From: Neptunicoccus sediminis
Lineage (GTDB): Bacteria; Pseudomonadota; Alphaproteobacteria; Rhodobacterales; Rhodobacteraceae
NCBI RefSeq assembly: GCF_001719615.1
Contig: NZ_MDVX01000002.1
Coordinates: 248,001-312,000, forward strand
Length of the DNA stretch: 64,000 bases
Direction: 5' to 3'
Under the pieces are notes generated by a model. That model had not been told where the DNA came from. It was given only the letters and a program-made list of their open reading frames with translations, and did no database searches. The position numbers were made by a program, and so were the translations under genes. Each line of letters begins with the position of its first letter. Position 1 is the first letter of the stretch. Positions 34,441 through 41,667 of this stretch are shown in pieces.

Positions 34441-35547
34441 ATGAAGATCAAATCCATCGAAACCTTCAGCACGGAATTCGTCAGCTTCACCCGTGTGACC
34501 ACTGACACAGGGGCGCAAGGCTGGGGTCAGGTCGCGCCCTATTATGCCGACATCACAGCCCAAGTGCTGCACCGGCAGGTGGCACCCTATGCGCTGGGCT
34601 GGGATGCCTATGACGTGGATGGCATTCTGGATTTCGTGCGCGACCGCGAACACAAATTCCCCGGTTCCTACCTGCGCCGCGCTATGGGCGGGCTGGAAAC
34701 AGCCCTTTGGGATTTGCGCGGCAAGGTAGAGGGCAAACCGGTCTGCACCCTAATGGGCGGCAGCCCCGGCGATTTCCGCGCCTACGGATCGTCCATGAAG
34801 CGGGACATAGCGCCCAAGGATGAAGCAGAGCGGCTGGTCCGGCTACGCGATGAAAAGGGCTTTGACGCCTTCAAATTCCGCATTGGCGCGGAAGTGGGCC
34901 GCGACCGCGACGAATGGGAAGGCCGCACCGAAGAAATCGTCCCCACCATGCGCCGCGCCATGGGCGATGATGTGGCGCTGCTGGTCGATGCCAATTCCTG
35001 TTATTCCCCGAAACGGGCGATTGAGGTTGGCAAGATGCTGATCGACAACGGCATTTCCCATTATGAAGAACCCTGCCCCTATTGGGAGTTTGCCCAGACC
35101 AAAGAAGTGACAGACGCATTGGATCTGGACATCACAGGGGGGGAGCAGGATTGTATGATGGCCAACTGGCAGCAGATGATTGACGGTCGGATCGTGGATA
35201 TTGTGCAGCCGGATGTGCTCTACCTCGGGGGTATGTCCCGCACGATGCGGGTGGCCAAAATGGCCGCGGATGCGGGGATTCCGGTCACACCTCATGCAGC
35301 GAACCTGTCGCTGGTTACGCTATTTACGATGCACCTGTTGCGGGCCATTCCCAATGCGGGCAAATATCTGGAGTTTTCCATCGAGGGGCTGGATTATTAC
35401 CCCTGGCAAGAGAATCTGTTCACCCGCGACCCCTATGAAATCCGCGATGGCAAGGCCACTGTGACAGACGCGCCCGGTTGGGGAATTGAAATCAATCCCG
35501 AATGGCTCGACAAGGCAGAGTATCGCAAGTCCGAACTGGAGAGATGA
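34441..35547 (+). CDS. Enolase-superfamily (mandelate racemase/muconate lactonizing) enzyme
   Basis: 368-residue two-domain enzyme with a TIM barrel. Expected residues are present: Lys in FKFRIG, metal ligands Asp in VDANSCY, Glu in YEEPCPYWEF and Glu in GGEQDC, and the catalytic His in TPHAANLS. This is the pattern of acid-sugar dehydratases and racemases; some relatives racemise proline-betaine-type compounds. ATG 34441 has GGAG upstream; an earlier ATG at 34390 adds 17 unrelated residues. It is divergent from the MocR gene, which probably controls it. Confidence 0.88.
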   Translation: MKIKSIETFSTEFVSFTRVTTDTGAQGWGQVAPYYADITAQVLHRQVAPYALGWDAYDVDGILDFVRDREHKFPGSYLRRAMGGLETALWDLRGKVEGKPVCTLMGGSPGDFRAYGSSMKRDIAPKDEAERLVRLRDEKGFDAFKFRIGAEVGRDRDEWEGRTEEIVPTMRRAMGDDVALLVDANSCYSPKRAIEVGKMLIDNGISHYEEPCPYWEFAQTKEVTDALDLDITGGEQDCMMANWQQMIDGRIVDIVQPDVLYLGGMSRTMRVAKMAADAGIPVTPHAANLSLVTLFTMHLLRAIPNAGKYLEFSIEGLDYYPWQENLFTRDPYEIRDGKATVTDAPGWGIEINPEWLDKAEYRKSELER

Positions 35548-35565
35548 GACGATGCTTCCTTGGGT

Positions 35566-36045
35566 TCATTCCCACGGGGGCACGTAAAAGGACGTTTTGA
35601 TCTGATCCATCACCACGGTGGTTTTGAACCCTTTGATGTCAGGATTATCATACAGAAACGTGCGGGTGAAACCTTCGTATTCCTTGATGTCGCGGGCGCT
35701 GATGATCAGCACGAAATCACTGTCGCCCGTGACGTAATAGGCGCTCATCACAATGGGTTCGTTTCGCACGGCCTTTTTGAAGTGGTCGATAATGTCAGAG
35801 CGGTCCCGTTCAAGCTGGACAGAGACAATCATGGTTAACGTGCGCCCCACATCCGCTCCGGAAATGATCGAAATATCCCCCTTGATCACCTTGTCTTTGC
35901 GCAGCCGGTTCAACCGGCGCTGGGCAGAGGTCGGGGACAGGCCGATCCGCTCTGCCAGTTGAGTCGAAGTCAGTTGGTTGTTCTGCTGCACTTCATGCAG
36001 AATTTTGCGATCAAAATCATCTAATGCGGGGGTTTTGGCAGCCAT
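35566..36045 (-). CDS. Lrp/AsnC family transcriptional regulator
   Basis: 159-residue regulator with an N-terminal helix-turn-helix (about 10-65; LDDFDRKILHEVQQNNQLTSTQLAERIGLSPTSAQRRLNRL) and a C-terminal RAM/ACT-like ligand domain (about 75-155). It usually senses an amino acid and acts as dimers or octamers. ATG 36045 gives the normal family start. It is divergent from the class III aminotransferase gene 103 bases away and probably regulates it. It ends 18 bases from the convergent enolase-superfamily gene. Confidence 0.92.
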   Translation of the reverse strand: MAAKTPALDDFDRKILHEVQQNNQLTSTQLAERIGLSPTSAQRRLNRLRKDKVIKGDISIISGADVGRTLTMIVSVQLERDRSDIIDHFKKAVRNEPIVMSAYYVTGDSDFVLIISARDIKEYEGFTRTFLYDNPDIKGFKTTVVMDQIKTSFYVPPWE

Positions 36046-36065
36046 TCGATCAATCCTTGCATAAA

Positions 36066-36081
36066 TTAGGCGCAAACCTAA
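36066..36081. promoter_or_regulatory. Candidate Lrp operator
   Basis: Inverted repeat TTAGG-N6-CCTAA lies 20 bases upstream of the Lrp-type gene and 67 bases upstream of the divergent aminotransferase gene. Position and symmetry fit an Lrp/AsnC site. Confidence 0.45.
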
Positions 36082-36148
36082 CAGATTTGCATCGTTTCGT
36101 CACGGCGCGTTGCTATGCTGCGCGCAACACACACGAAAGGGCGTAGCT

Positions 36149-37519
36149 ATGCTGAACAATGACCAACTGGCCGAATGGGACCGCGAGAATTTCTTCCATC
36201 CCTCCACACATCTGGCGCAACATGCGCGGGGGGAAACCCCGACACGGGTCATCAGCGGCGGCGACGGCGTCCACATCACCGATCGCGACGGCCGCCGGAT
36301 GCTGGATGCTTTTGCAGGGCTTTACTGCGTGAATGTGGGCTACGGGCGCACCGAAATTGCCGAGGCGATCGCCAAACAAGCCCATGAACTAGCCTATTAC
36401 CATTCCTATGTGGGCCACGGCACCGAAGCCTCCATCACGCTGGCCAAGATGATTCTGGACCGCGCACCGGACAATATGTCCAAAGTCTATTTCGGGCAAA
36501 GCGGCTCTGACGCGAACGAGACCAACATCAAACTGGTCTGGTATTACAACAATATCCTTGGCCGCCCTGAAAAGAAAAAGATCATTTCGCGCTGGCGCGG
36601 GTATCACGGCTCCGGTCTGATGACAGGCTCGCTGACGGGTCTGGAACTGTTCCACAATAAATTCGACCTGCCCCTGTCCCAAGTGATCCACACAGAGGCG
36701 CCCTATTATCTGCGCCGCAAGGATGCCGCGATGACACCGGCAGAATTTGCGGCCGATTGCGCGGCGAAACTGGAAGAGCTGATCCTCGCAGAAGGCCCTG
36801 ACACGGTTGCCGCCTTCATCGGGGAACCTATTCTGGGCACCGGCGGCATCGTGCCCCCGCCCGAAGGCTATTGGGAGGCGATTCAGGCTGTTCTGAAGAA
36901 ATACGACATCCTGCTGATCGCGGATGAGGTCGTCACCGGCTTTGGTCGTCTGGGCAGCATGTTCGGCTCGGACCACTACGGGATCGAGGCTGACATCATC
37001 ACCATCGCCAAGGGTCTGACTTCGGCCTACGCGCCGCTGTCCGGTTCCATCGTGTCGGATAAAGTCTGGAAAGTGCTGGAAAACGGCACCGATGAAAACG
37101 GTCCTATCGGTCACGGCTGGACCTATTCTGCCCACCCGATCGGGGCCGCAGCCGGAGTTGCCAACCTGAACCTGATTGACGAGATGGGACTGGTTGATAA
37201 CGCCGGAAAAACCGGACGCTATCTGAACACGGCCCTGAAAAACGCGCTGGCGGATCATCCCAATGTGGCCGAAGTCCGCGGCGAGGGTCTGATGTCTGCG
37301 GTTGAATTTGCCGACACAACCGAACCGCTCAACTTTTTTGATGCATCCCGCAAGATCGGCCCGTCGATTTCCGCTGCAATGGCCAGCCGCGATGTGATTG
37401 CCCGTGCCATGCCGCAGGGCGACATCATCGGCTTTGCCCCGCCGCTGTGCATCACTGAATCCGAAGTGGATCATGTGGTTGACGTGACCGTTCAGGCCGT
37501 CAAGGAGGTGCTGGGTTAA
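36149..37519 (+). CDS. Class III PLP aminotransferase (putrescine/beta-alanine pyruvate type)
   Basis: 456-residue omega-aminotransferase. The PLP lysine is Lys288 in TIAKGLTSAYAPLSG; ADEVVTGFGRLG carries the cofactor-binding Asp, and GQSGSDANETNIKL the phosphate-binding turn. Relatives transfer the amino group of putrescine, beta-alanine or similar omega-amines to pyruvate. ATG 36149 has GAAAGG upstream. It is divergent from an Lrp regulator, and its neighbourhood (amine importer, amine oxidase) suggests amine catabolism. A terminator follows at 37545-37576. Confidence 0.92.
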   Translation: MLNNDQLAEWDRENFFHPSTHLAQHARGETPTRVISGGDGVHITDRDGRRMLDAFAGLYCVNVGYGRTEIAEAIAKQAHELAYYHSYVGHGTEASITLAKMILDRAPDNMSKVYFGQSGSDANETNIKLVWYYNNILGRPEKKKIISRWRGYHGSGLMTGSLTGLELFHNKFDLPLSQVIHTEAPYYLRRKDAAMTPAEFAADCAAKLEELILAEGPDTVAAFIGEPILGTGGIVPPPEGYWEAIQAVLKKYDILLIADEVVTGFGRLGSMFGSDHYGIEADIITIAKGLTSAYAPLSGSIVSDKVWKVLENGTDENGPIGHGWTYSAHPIGAAAGVANLNLIDEMGLVDNAGKTGRYLNTALKNALADHPNVAEVRGEGLMSAVEFADTTEPLNFFDASRKIGPSISAAMASRDVIARAMPQGDIIGFAPPLCITESEVDHVVDVTVQAVKEVLG

Positions 37520-37544
37520 CTTATCGCCCACCACCAAAGTAGCG

Positions 37545-37576
37545 AGGCGCAGCGGTCCAACCGTCTGCGCCTTTTT
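37545..37576 (+). terminator. Rho-independent terminator after the aminotransferase
   Basis: GGCGCAG pairs with CTGCGCC, with a further GGT/ACC pair inside, followed by five T. It starts about 25 bases after the stop codon. Confidence 0.85.
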
Positions 37577-37831
37577 CCCGTCTGATACAGCGCCCGCGTC
37601 CGGCATGGGACGCCATCGTGTTGGCCCCACACGCGAGGTGTCTACAAAAATGCAATAATACCTTTGCAAAATTCGACAGCGCATGATCTGTCAAAGCCGC
37701 ATAAACTCGGAATTGTAGGGACGTTTCAGCAGAGATCATTGCCATTCGAGCGCGCTGCGCTGGGAAACCTTTGCATTGGCGCCGGAGATCACCCTACGAC
37801 AGGGAAAAAGACAGGCGACAAGGATACACGC
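37577..37831 (+). other. Upstream region of the FAH-family gene
   Basis: About 255 bases between a terminator and the GTG start of the next gene. It probably contains that gene's promoter; I saw no convincing -35/-10 pair, repeat or small gene. The reading frame of the next gene stays open back to 37664 without family features. Confidence 0.4.
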
Positions 37832-38686
37832 GTGAAATTACTGGTTGGGAAACATGCAGGACGAAACGCCGTCTTTGCAGTCAATGACGATGCAGCCACA
37901 AATCTTTCCCTCTTATCCAGCGATGTCGGCGCGGACCTCAGATCTCTGCTAACGAATCCCGAATTGCTCCAAAGCCTGTCAGCGCGGATTGCCGGATCGG
38001 ACAAGGTGGCGGTTGGCGACATTATCCCTGCCCTGCCCGTTGAGCGTCCGGGCAAGACGATTTGTCTGGGGCTGAACTATGCCGATCATGCCAAGGAAGG
38101 GGGCTATGATATGCCCAGCTACCCTGCCCTGTTCATGCGCGGTCTGGAATCCCTCATGCCCTCCGGTGCGCCGATGGTGCGGCCCAAAAGTTCGACCAAA
38201 CTGGACTATGAAGCAGAGCTGATGGTGATCATTGGCAAAGGCGGGCGGCATATTTCACCTGACACAGCGCTTGATCATGTGTTCGGCTATACCGTGTTCA
38301 ACGACGGCTCTGTGCGGGATTACCAGCGAAAGACCCCGCAATGGACGCCGGGCAAAAACTTTGACAACACCGGCGCTGTCGGCCCCTATGTGGTAACGCC
38401 CGATGAATTGCCCTCCGGCGCCAGCGGGCTGAGGATCGAATCCCGTGTCGGCTCTGAAATCCTGCAAAGCGCCAATACGTCCGAAATGATGTGGCCTGTG
38501 CATAAAACCATCGCGACGATCTCGGAATTTGCCACGCTCAACCCCGGTGACATGATCGCTATGGGCACCCCGCCGGGTGTCGGCCATGCCCGCACGCCGC
38601 CCCGTTTTCTCAAGCCCGGTGAAGTGATCGAGGTAGAGATCGAAGGCATCGGCATCTGTTCCAATCCGGTGGTAGACGAAGACTGA
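37832..38686 (+). CDS. Fumarylacetoacetate hydrolase family protein
   Basis: 284-residue FAH-family enzyme, metal-dependent C-C bond hydrolase, decarboxylase or isomerase on 2-oxo acid-type substrates. The catalytic-domain opening TICLGLNYADHAKE, the metal-binding Glu pair in LDYEAELMVIIGKGG, the Asp of GYTVFNDGSVRDYQ, and the end GDMIAMGTPPGVGHA are all recognisable. GTG 37832 has AAGGA at good spacing; the in-frame ATG at 37664 would add 56 residues without similarity. Its position after the aminotransferase and enolase-superfamily genes suggests processing of the deaminated carbon skeleton, which is inference. Confidence 0.88.
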   Translation: MKLLVGKHAGRNAVFAVNDDAATNLSLLSSDVGADLRSLLTNPELLQSLSARIAGSDKVAVGDIIPALPVERPGKTICLGLNYADHAKEGGYDMPSYPALFMRGLESLMPSGAPMVRPKSSTKLDYEAELMVIIGKGGRHISPDTALDHVFGYTVFNDGSVRDYQRKTPQWTPGKNFDNTGAVGPYVVTPDELPSGASGLRIESRVGSEILQSANTSEMMWPVHKTIATISEFATLNPGDMIAMGTPPGVGHARTPPRFLKPGEVIEVEIEGIGICSNPVVDED

Positions 38687-38772
38687 CCCCGACCAAATTT
38701 TTCAAAAAAATTCGGAACCCTCCCGCGCTGGAGTCTTGTTGTGATTTTATAATCACTTCGACGGAGGGAATG

Positions 38773-39240
38773 ATGAAAGACAGCAACCACAAAGGGTCTT
38801 ATGGCCGTTTCTTTGCAATGGTCGGCACTTCAACAGCGGTGATGTTCGGGCTGATGTATCTCAACACCTATGCCGTGGACCACGTATTTTTTAGTGAAAC
38901 ACGGTTTTACATGACCTTCATCATGGGGGCCGTCATGGCGGTTGTCATGCTGACGTTCATGTTGGGTATGTACCAGAATAAGACTGTGAATGCAGCAATT
39001 TACGTAGGGTCGGCGCTGGTCTTTGCCATCGCGCTCTGGCTCGTGCGTTCGCAGGAAACCGTGCAGGATGTCAGTTGGATGAAGGCGATGATTCCCCACC
39101 ACTCGATTGCGATTCTCACCAGCGAGCGGGCAGAAATCAGCGATCCCCGTGTCAGGGAGCTGGCCAATTCCATTATCGAGGCCCAACAGAAAGAAATCGG
39201 AGAGATGAAAACCCTCATCGCGGATCTGGAGTCCCGTTAA
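38773..39240 (+). CDS. DUF305 membrane protein
   Basis: 155-residue protein with three N-terminal membrane helices (about 15-105) and a C-terminal DUF305 segment: VSWMKAMIPHHSIAILTSERAEISD with the paired His after a Met, then a helical end. DUF305 proteins are ferritin-like small domains, sometimes linked to copper handling; function here is unknown. Two ATG codons (38770, 38773) stand next to each other; the second has better spacing from GGAGG. It is followed by the oppositely oriented tRNA-Tyr gene. Confidence 0.85.
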   Translation: MKDSNHKGSYGRFFAMVGTSTAVMFGLMYLNTYAVDHVFFSETRFYMTFIMGAVMAVVMLTFMLGMYQNKTVNAAIYVGSALVFAIALWLVRSQETVQDVSWMKAMIPHHSIAILTSERAEISDPRVRELANSIIEAQQKEIGEMKTLIADLESR

Positions 39241-39257
39241 AACGGGAGCCAGAAATA

Positions 39258-39341
39258 TGGTGGGCGACCCTGGAATCGAACCAGGCATGAGTCGCCTCGG
39301 CGGAGTTACAGTCCGCTGCCGCACCTTGCAGCACGTCGCCC
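39258..39341 (-). tRNA. tRNA-Tyr (anticodon GTA)
   Basis: Read on the minus strand: acceptor GGGCGAC/GTCGCCC, D arm GCTGC/GCAGC, anticodon stem GCGGA/TCCGC with loop CTGTAAC (anticodon GTA), a long variable arm with GAG/CTC stem as expected for a type II tyrosine tRNA, T arm CCTGG-TTCGATT-CCAGG, and encoded ACCA end. 84 bases including CCA. Confidence 0.97.
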
Positions 39342-39351
39342 AACGCCGCCC

Positions 39352-39380
39352 GATTTAGCGGGGGTGTTGGGTGGCGTCAA
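39352..39380 (-). promoter_or_regulatory. Sigma-70 promoter of tRNA-Tyr
   Basis: On the minus strand -35 TTGACG (39375-39380) and -10 TAAATC (39352-39357) are exactly 17 bases apart; the mature 5' end lies 10 bases past the -10 box. Confidence 0.8.
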
Positions 39381-39483
39381 CCACTAATCTGCATCAATCT
39401 TGCATCTTGTTCATCCCCAGCCCCTTGCGGTGGCTTCTGGCATCTGCGACACGGGATAAACACGGCAGCAAGGGCATAGGATC

Positions 39484-40275
39484 ATGGCCAGAAAACCCAA
39501 GAAACCCACATGGGTTGTTGAAAAAGAGCGGGAAAAACGCGGGGATACGCCAGTGACGGTCTGGTTGTTCGGCCTGCATGCAGTGCGCGATGCGCTGATG
39601 AATCCCGCCCGAGTCAAACACCGGCTGATCCTGACCCCCAATGCTCAGGCCAAGCTGGAGGATGCCATTGCTGCGGCCAATATCGAACCCGAGGTTCAGG
39701 ACCCGCGTAAATTCTCTGCGCCGCTGGATGCGCAATCCGTGCATCAGGGGGCCGCGCTGGAAGTGGACCCGCTTATCTGGGGCAGCCTGTCCGAACGCTG
39801 TGCGCCGCGCGGTGAAAACCCTGTGGTGTTGCTGCTCGATCGGGTGAGCGATCCCCACAATATCGGTGCGATCCTGCGCTCTGCCGAAGTGTTCGGCGCC
39901 CGCGCTGTCATCGCCCCCCACCGCCACTCTGCGCCGGAAACCGGTGCGCTTGCGAAAACCGCATCCGGTGCGCTGGAGCGGCAACCCTATCTGCGGGTGC
40001 AAAATCTGGCGACATCCATGAAAGCCCTGAAAGAAATGGGATATTTCATCATCGGGCTGGACGGTCTGGGGGAAAGCGATCTGGCTGAAGAGCTGACGAA
40101 ATCGGCCCGGATGCCTGTTGCTCTGGCCCTTGGAGCCGAGGGTCCGGGATTGCGGCAACTGACCCGTGAAAGCTGTGACATCATCGCGAAAATCCGGTTT
40201 GCCGGCGGATTCGGCTCTCTCAACGTGTCCAATGCTGCGGCGGTTGGACTGTATGAGGCCGCGCGCCTGCGCTAG
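39484..40275 (+). CDS. rlmB: 23S rRNA 2'-O-ribose methyltransferase RlmB (SpoU family)
   Basis: Methylates the ribose of G2251 in the peptidyl-transferase P-loop of 23S rRNA using S-adenosylmethionine. 263 residues: an N-terminal substrate-binding domain (residues about 20-95) and the knotted SpoU domain with motif 1 LDRVSDPHNIGAILRSAEVFG, motif 2 LGAEGPGLRQLTRESCD, and motif 3 NVSNAAAVGLYE. Assignment to RlmB over TrmH or other SpoU enzymes rests on the two-domain layout. It starts shortly after the tRNA-Tyr promoter, on the opposite strand. Confidence 0.9.
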   Translation: MARKPKKPTWVVEKEREKRGDTPVTVWLFGLHAVRDALMNPARVKHRLILTPNAQAKLEDAIAAANIEPEVQDPRKFSAPLDAQSVHQGAALEVDPLIWGSLSERCAPRGENPVVLLLDRVSDPHNIGAILRSAEVFGARAVIAPHRHSAPETGALAKTASGALERQPYLRVQNLATSMKALKEMGYFIIGLDGLGESDLAEELTKSARMPVALALGAEGPGLRQLTRESCDIIAKIRFAGGFGSLNVSNAAAVGLYEAARLR

Positions 40276-40375
40276 CGGCGGCTCTGCTCACGCCCGCTCA
40301 CATCAACGTGTGCCCCGTAGAGCGGAGCGAAATCATCGGCTAGCGTTATCTCCAGAATACTGTCCGGAGACCGCC

Positions 40376-40834
40376 ATGAACCTTAACCGCCGCGCCCTCC
40401 TCGCGCTTTACGCCGCTTCTGCTGTGACGCTGGTGGCACCGATGGCAGCCGCCAAAACCCCGCCAGTCTATACCGAAGGGGCTGTCGCAATTGATGGCAG
40501 CGATGCAGTTGCCTATTTCAGCGCAGGCAAGCCGGTCGCCGGTTCCCCCGATCACGCAGTAGAATGGAACGGCGCCACATGGCTGTTCTCCTCTGCACAG
40601 AACGCAGCGATCTTCGCAGATGCTCCGGAGCGTTACGCGCCGCAATACGGTGGTTATTGTGCCTTTGCTATGGCCAACGGCTATATCGCGCCCACCGTGC
40701 CTGAAGCGTGGAGCATTGTGGACGGGAAACTCTACCTCAACTACAGCCTGAGCGTGCGTGAGCGTTGGCAGTCCGACACCGCAGGCCATATCGAAAAGGG
40801 CGACCGCAACTGGCCGGATGTGCTTAATCAATAG
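40376..40834 (+). CDS. YHS domain exported protein
   Basis: 152-residue protein with an N-terminal signal (MNLNRRALLALYAASAVTL, twin-basic RR but no full twin-arginine motif; cleavage near AAAK). The mature part is a YHS domain: AVAIDGSDAVAYFSAGKPV, WNGATWLFSSAQN and RYAPQYGGYCAFAMANG with one Cys. YHS domains occur in metal-handling proteins and in periplasmic proteins of unknown function in this group. ATG 40376 has GGAGA 6 bases upstream. Confidence 0.88.
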   Translation: MNLNRRALLALYAASAVTLVAPMAAAKTPPVYTEGAVAIDGSDAVAYFSAGKPVAGSPDHAVEWNGATWLFSSAQNAAIFADAPERYAPQYGGYCAFAMANGYIAPTVPEAWSIVDGKLYLNYSLSVRERWQSDTAGHIEKGDRNWPDVLNQ

Positions 40835-40936
40835 AATTTTGGGGTCACACAGGCAGCAGCAGCCCTGAAAGATCACTGCGCGGCATTGAACGCAGCACCT
40901 TCAAACACGCCGTGATCACGTTTTTATTACAAAGCC

Positions 40937-40964
40937 TTAACTCTGCGACAGAGTGTCCTAAATA
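40937..40964 (+). promoter_or_regulatory. Candidate promoter of an intergenic small RNA
   Basis: TTAACT (40937-40942) and TAAATA (40959-40964) are 16 bases apart, upstream of the hairpin-terminator unit described next. The -35 match is weak (4 of 6). Confidence 0.35.
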
Positions 40965-40969
40965 TCATT

Positions 40970-41063
40970 GCACTGGACGGGTCGATTGGAACTCCCCGTC
41001 TCTGACTACTGTCCCTCGTTCCACACCTTGCGCCTGAAACCTAACCGTTTCGGGCGCTTTTTT
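40970..41063 (+). ncRNA. Candidate small RNA (about 95 nt)
   Basis: A 6-bp hairpin (GACGGG 40976-40981, CCCGTC 40995-41000, 13-base loop), a pyrimidine-rich unpaired stretch (41001-41029), then a strong terminator. The YHS stop is 136 bases before the predicted RNA start, so the terminator looks like it serves a separate transcript. It contains no good open reading frame. It could alternatively be the long 3' end of the YHS mRNA. Confidence 0.45.
41030..41063 (+). terminator. Rho-independent terminator
   Basis: 11-bp stem GCGCCTGAAAC / GTTTCGGGCGC (one G-T pair), 6-base loop, six T. It lies in the 300-base gap between the YHS gene and the CoA-binding gene. Confidence 0.92.
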
Positions 41064-41134
41064 GTTTACCCTCCCCCCTTCGTTCTGTCGCTTTTCGGCT
41101 AGAGCCATAGCCCGCCCCCCGCTACACTCCGGTT

Positions 41135-41614
41135 ATGAGCGAGACTTATTCAGACGATCTGATGCGTGATGTCCTTAAACGCACAAAAACCATTGCCTGC
41201 ATCGGGGTGTCTACCAATCCGGTGCGCCCCTCCCATTATGTTGCCCGTTATCTGGGACTGCGCGGGTATCGGGTGATTCCGGTCAACCCCGCCTATGCCG
41301 GACAGGAACTGCTGGGGGAAACCGTGCGGGGCGACCTGTCGGATCTCAAGGACGAGCCAATCGACATGGTGGATATTTTCCGCCGCTCCGAAGCGGTGCC
41401 CCCGATTGTCGAGGACAGTCTTGCGTTGTTCCTGCCCCAACTTCAAACCATCTGGATGCAAATTGGCGTGCGCCATGCACAAGCCGCGGCGCAGGCCGAA
41501 GCTGCGGGCGTGACCGTGATCCAGAACCGCTGCCCCAAAATAGAATATCAACGGCTTTTCGGTGAATTGCGCAAAGGCGGTTTTAACACGGGAATCATTT
41601 CTTCACGGTTGTGA
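41135..41614 (+). CDS. CoA-binding domain protein (YccU-like)
   Basis: 159-residue stand-alone CoA-binding Rossmann domain: TIACIGVSTNPVRPSHYVARYL, RGYRVIPVNPAY, VDIFRRSEAVPPIVEDSL, WMQIGVRHAQAAAQAEAAGV and the Cys-containing NRCPKIEYQRL. It resembles the CoA-binding part of succinyl-CoA synthetases without the catalytic partner. Function unknown; likely an acyl-CoA or CoA sensor. It begins a two-gene run with metY, 53 bases downstream. Confidence 0.88.
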   Translation: MSETYSDDLMRDVLKRTKTIACIGVSTNPVRPSHYVARYLGLRGYRVIPVNPAYAGQELLGETVRGDLSDLKDEPIDMVDIFRRSEAVPPIVEDSLALFLPQLQTIWMQIGVRHAQAAAQAEAAGVTVIQNRCPKIEYQRLFGELRKGGFNTGIISSRL

Positions 41615-41667
41615 AGGGGCGTGGATTGGGCATACTCTGCGCAAAACCGATCTACGAGGAGACAACC

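Noticed and set aside
38714-38740. EcfG-type general stress promoter (GGAAC...GTT) upstream of the DUF305 gene
   Set aside because: The gap between the boxes is 19 bases, longer than the accepted 16-18, and the -10 lacks the preceding C.
39233-39246. Terminator hairpin for tRNA-Tyr (CCCGTT/AACGGG)
   Set aside because: Stem of six with only a two-base centre and no T run; it overlaps the DUF305 stop codon and is too weak to claim.
41615-41667. SAM-responsive riboswitch upstream of metY
   Set aside because: Only 53 bases separate metY from the CoA-binding gene, too short for SAM-II-type elements, and no conserved pseudoknot pairing is visible.
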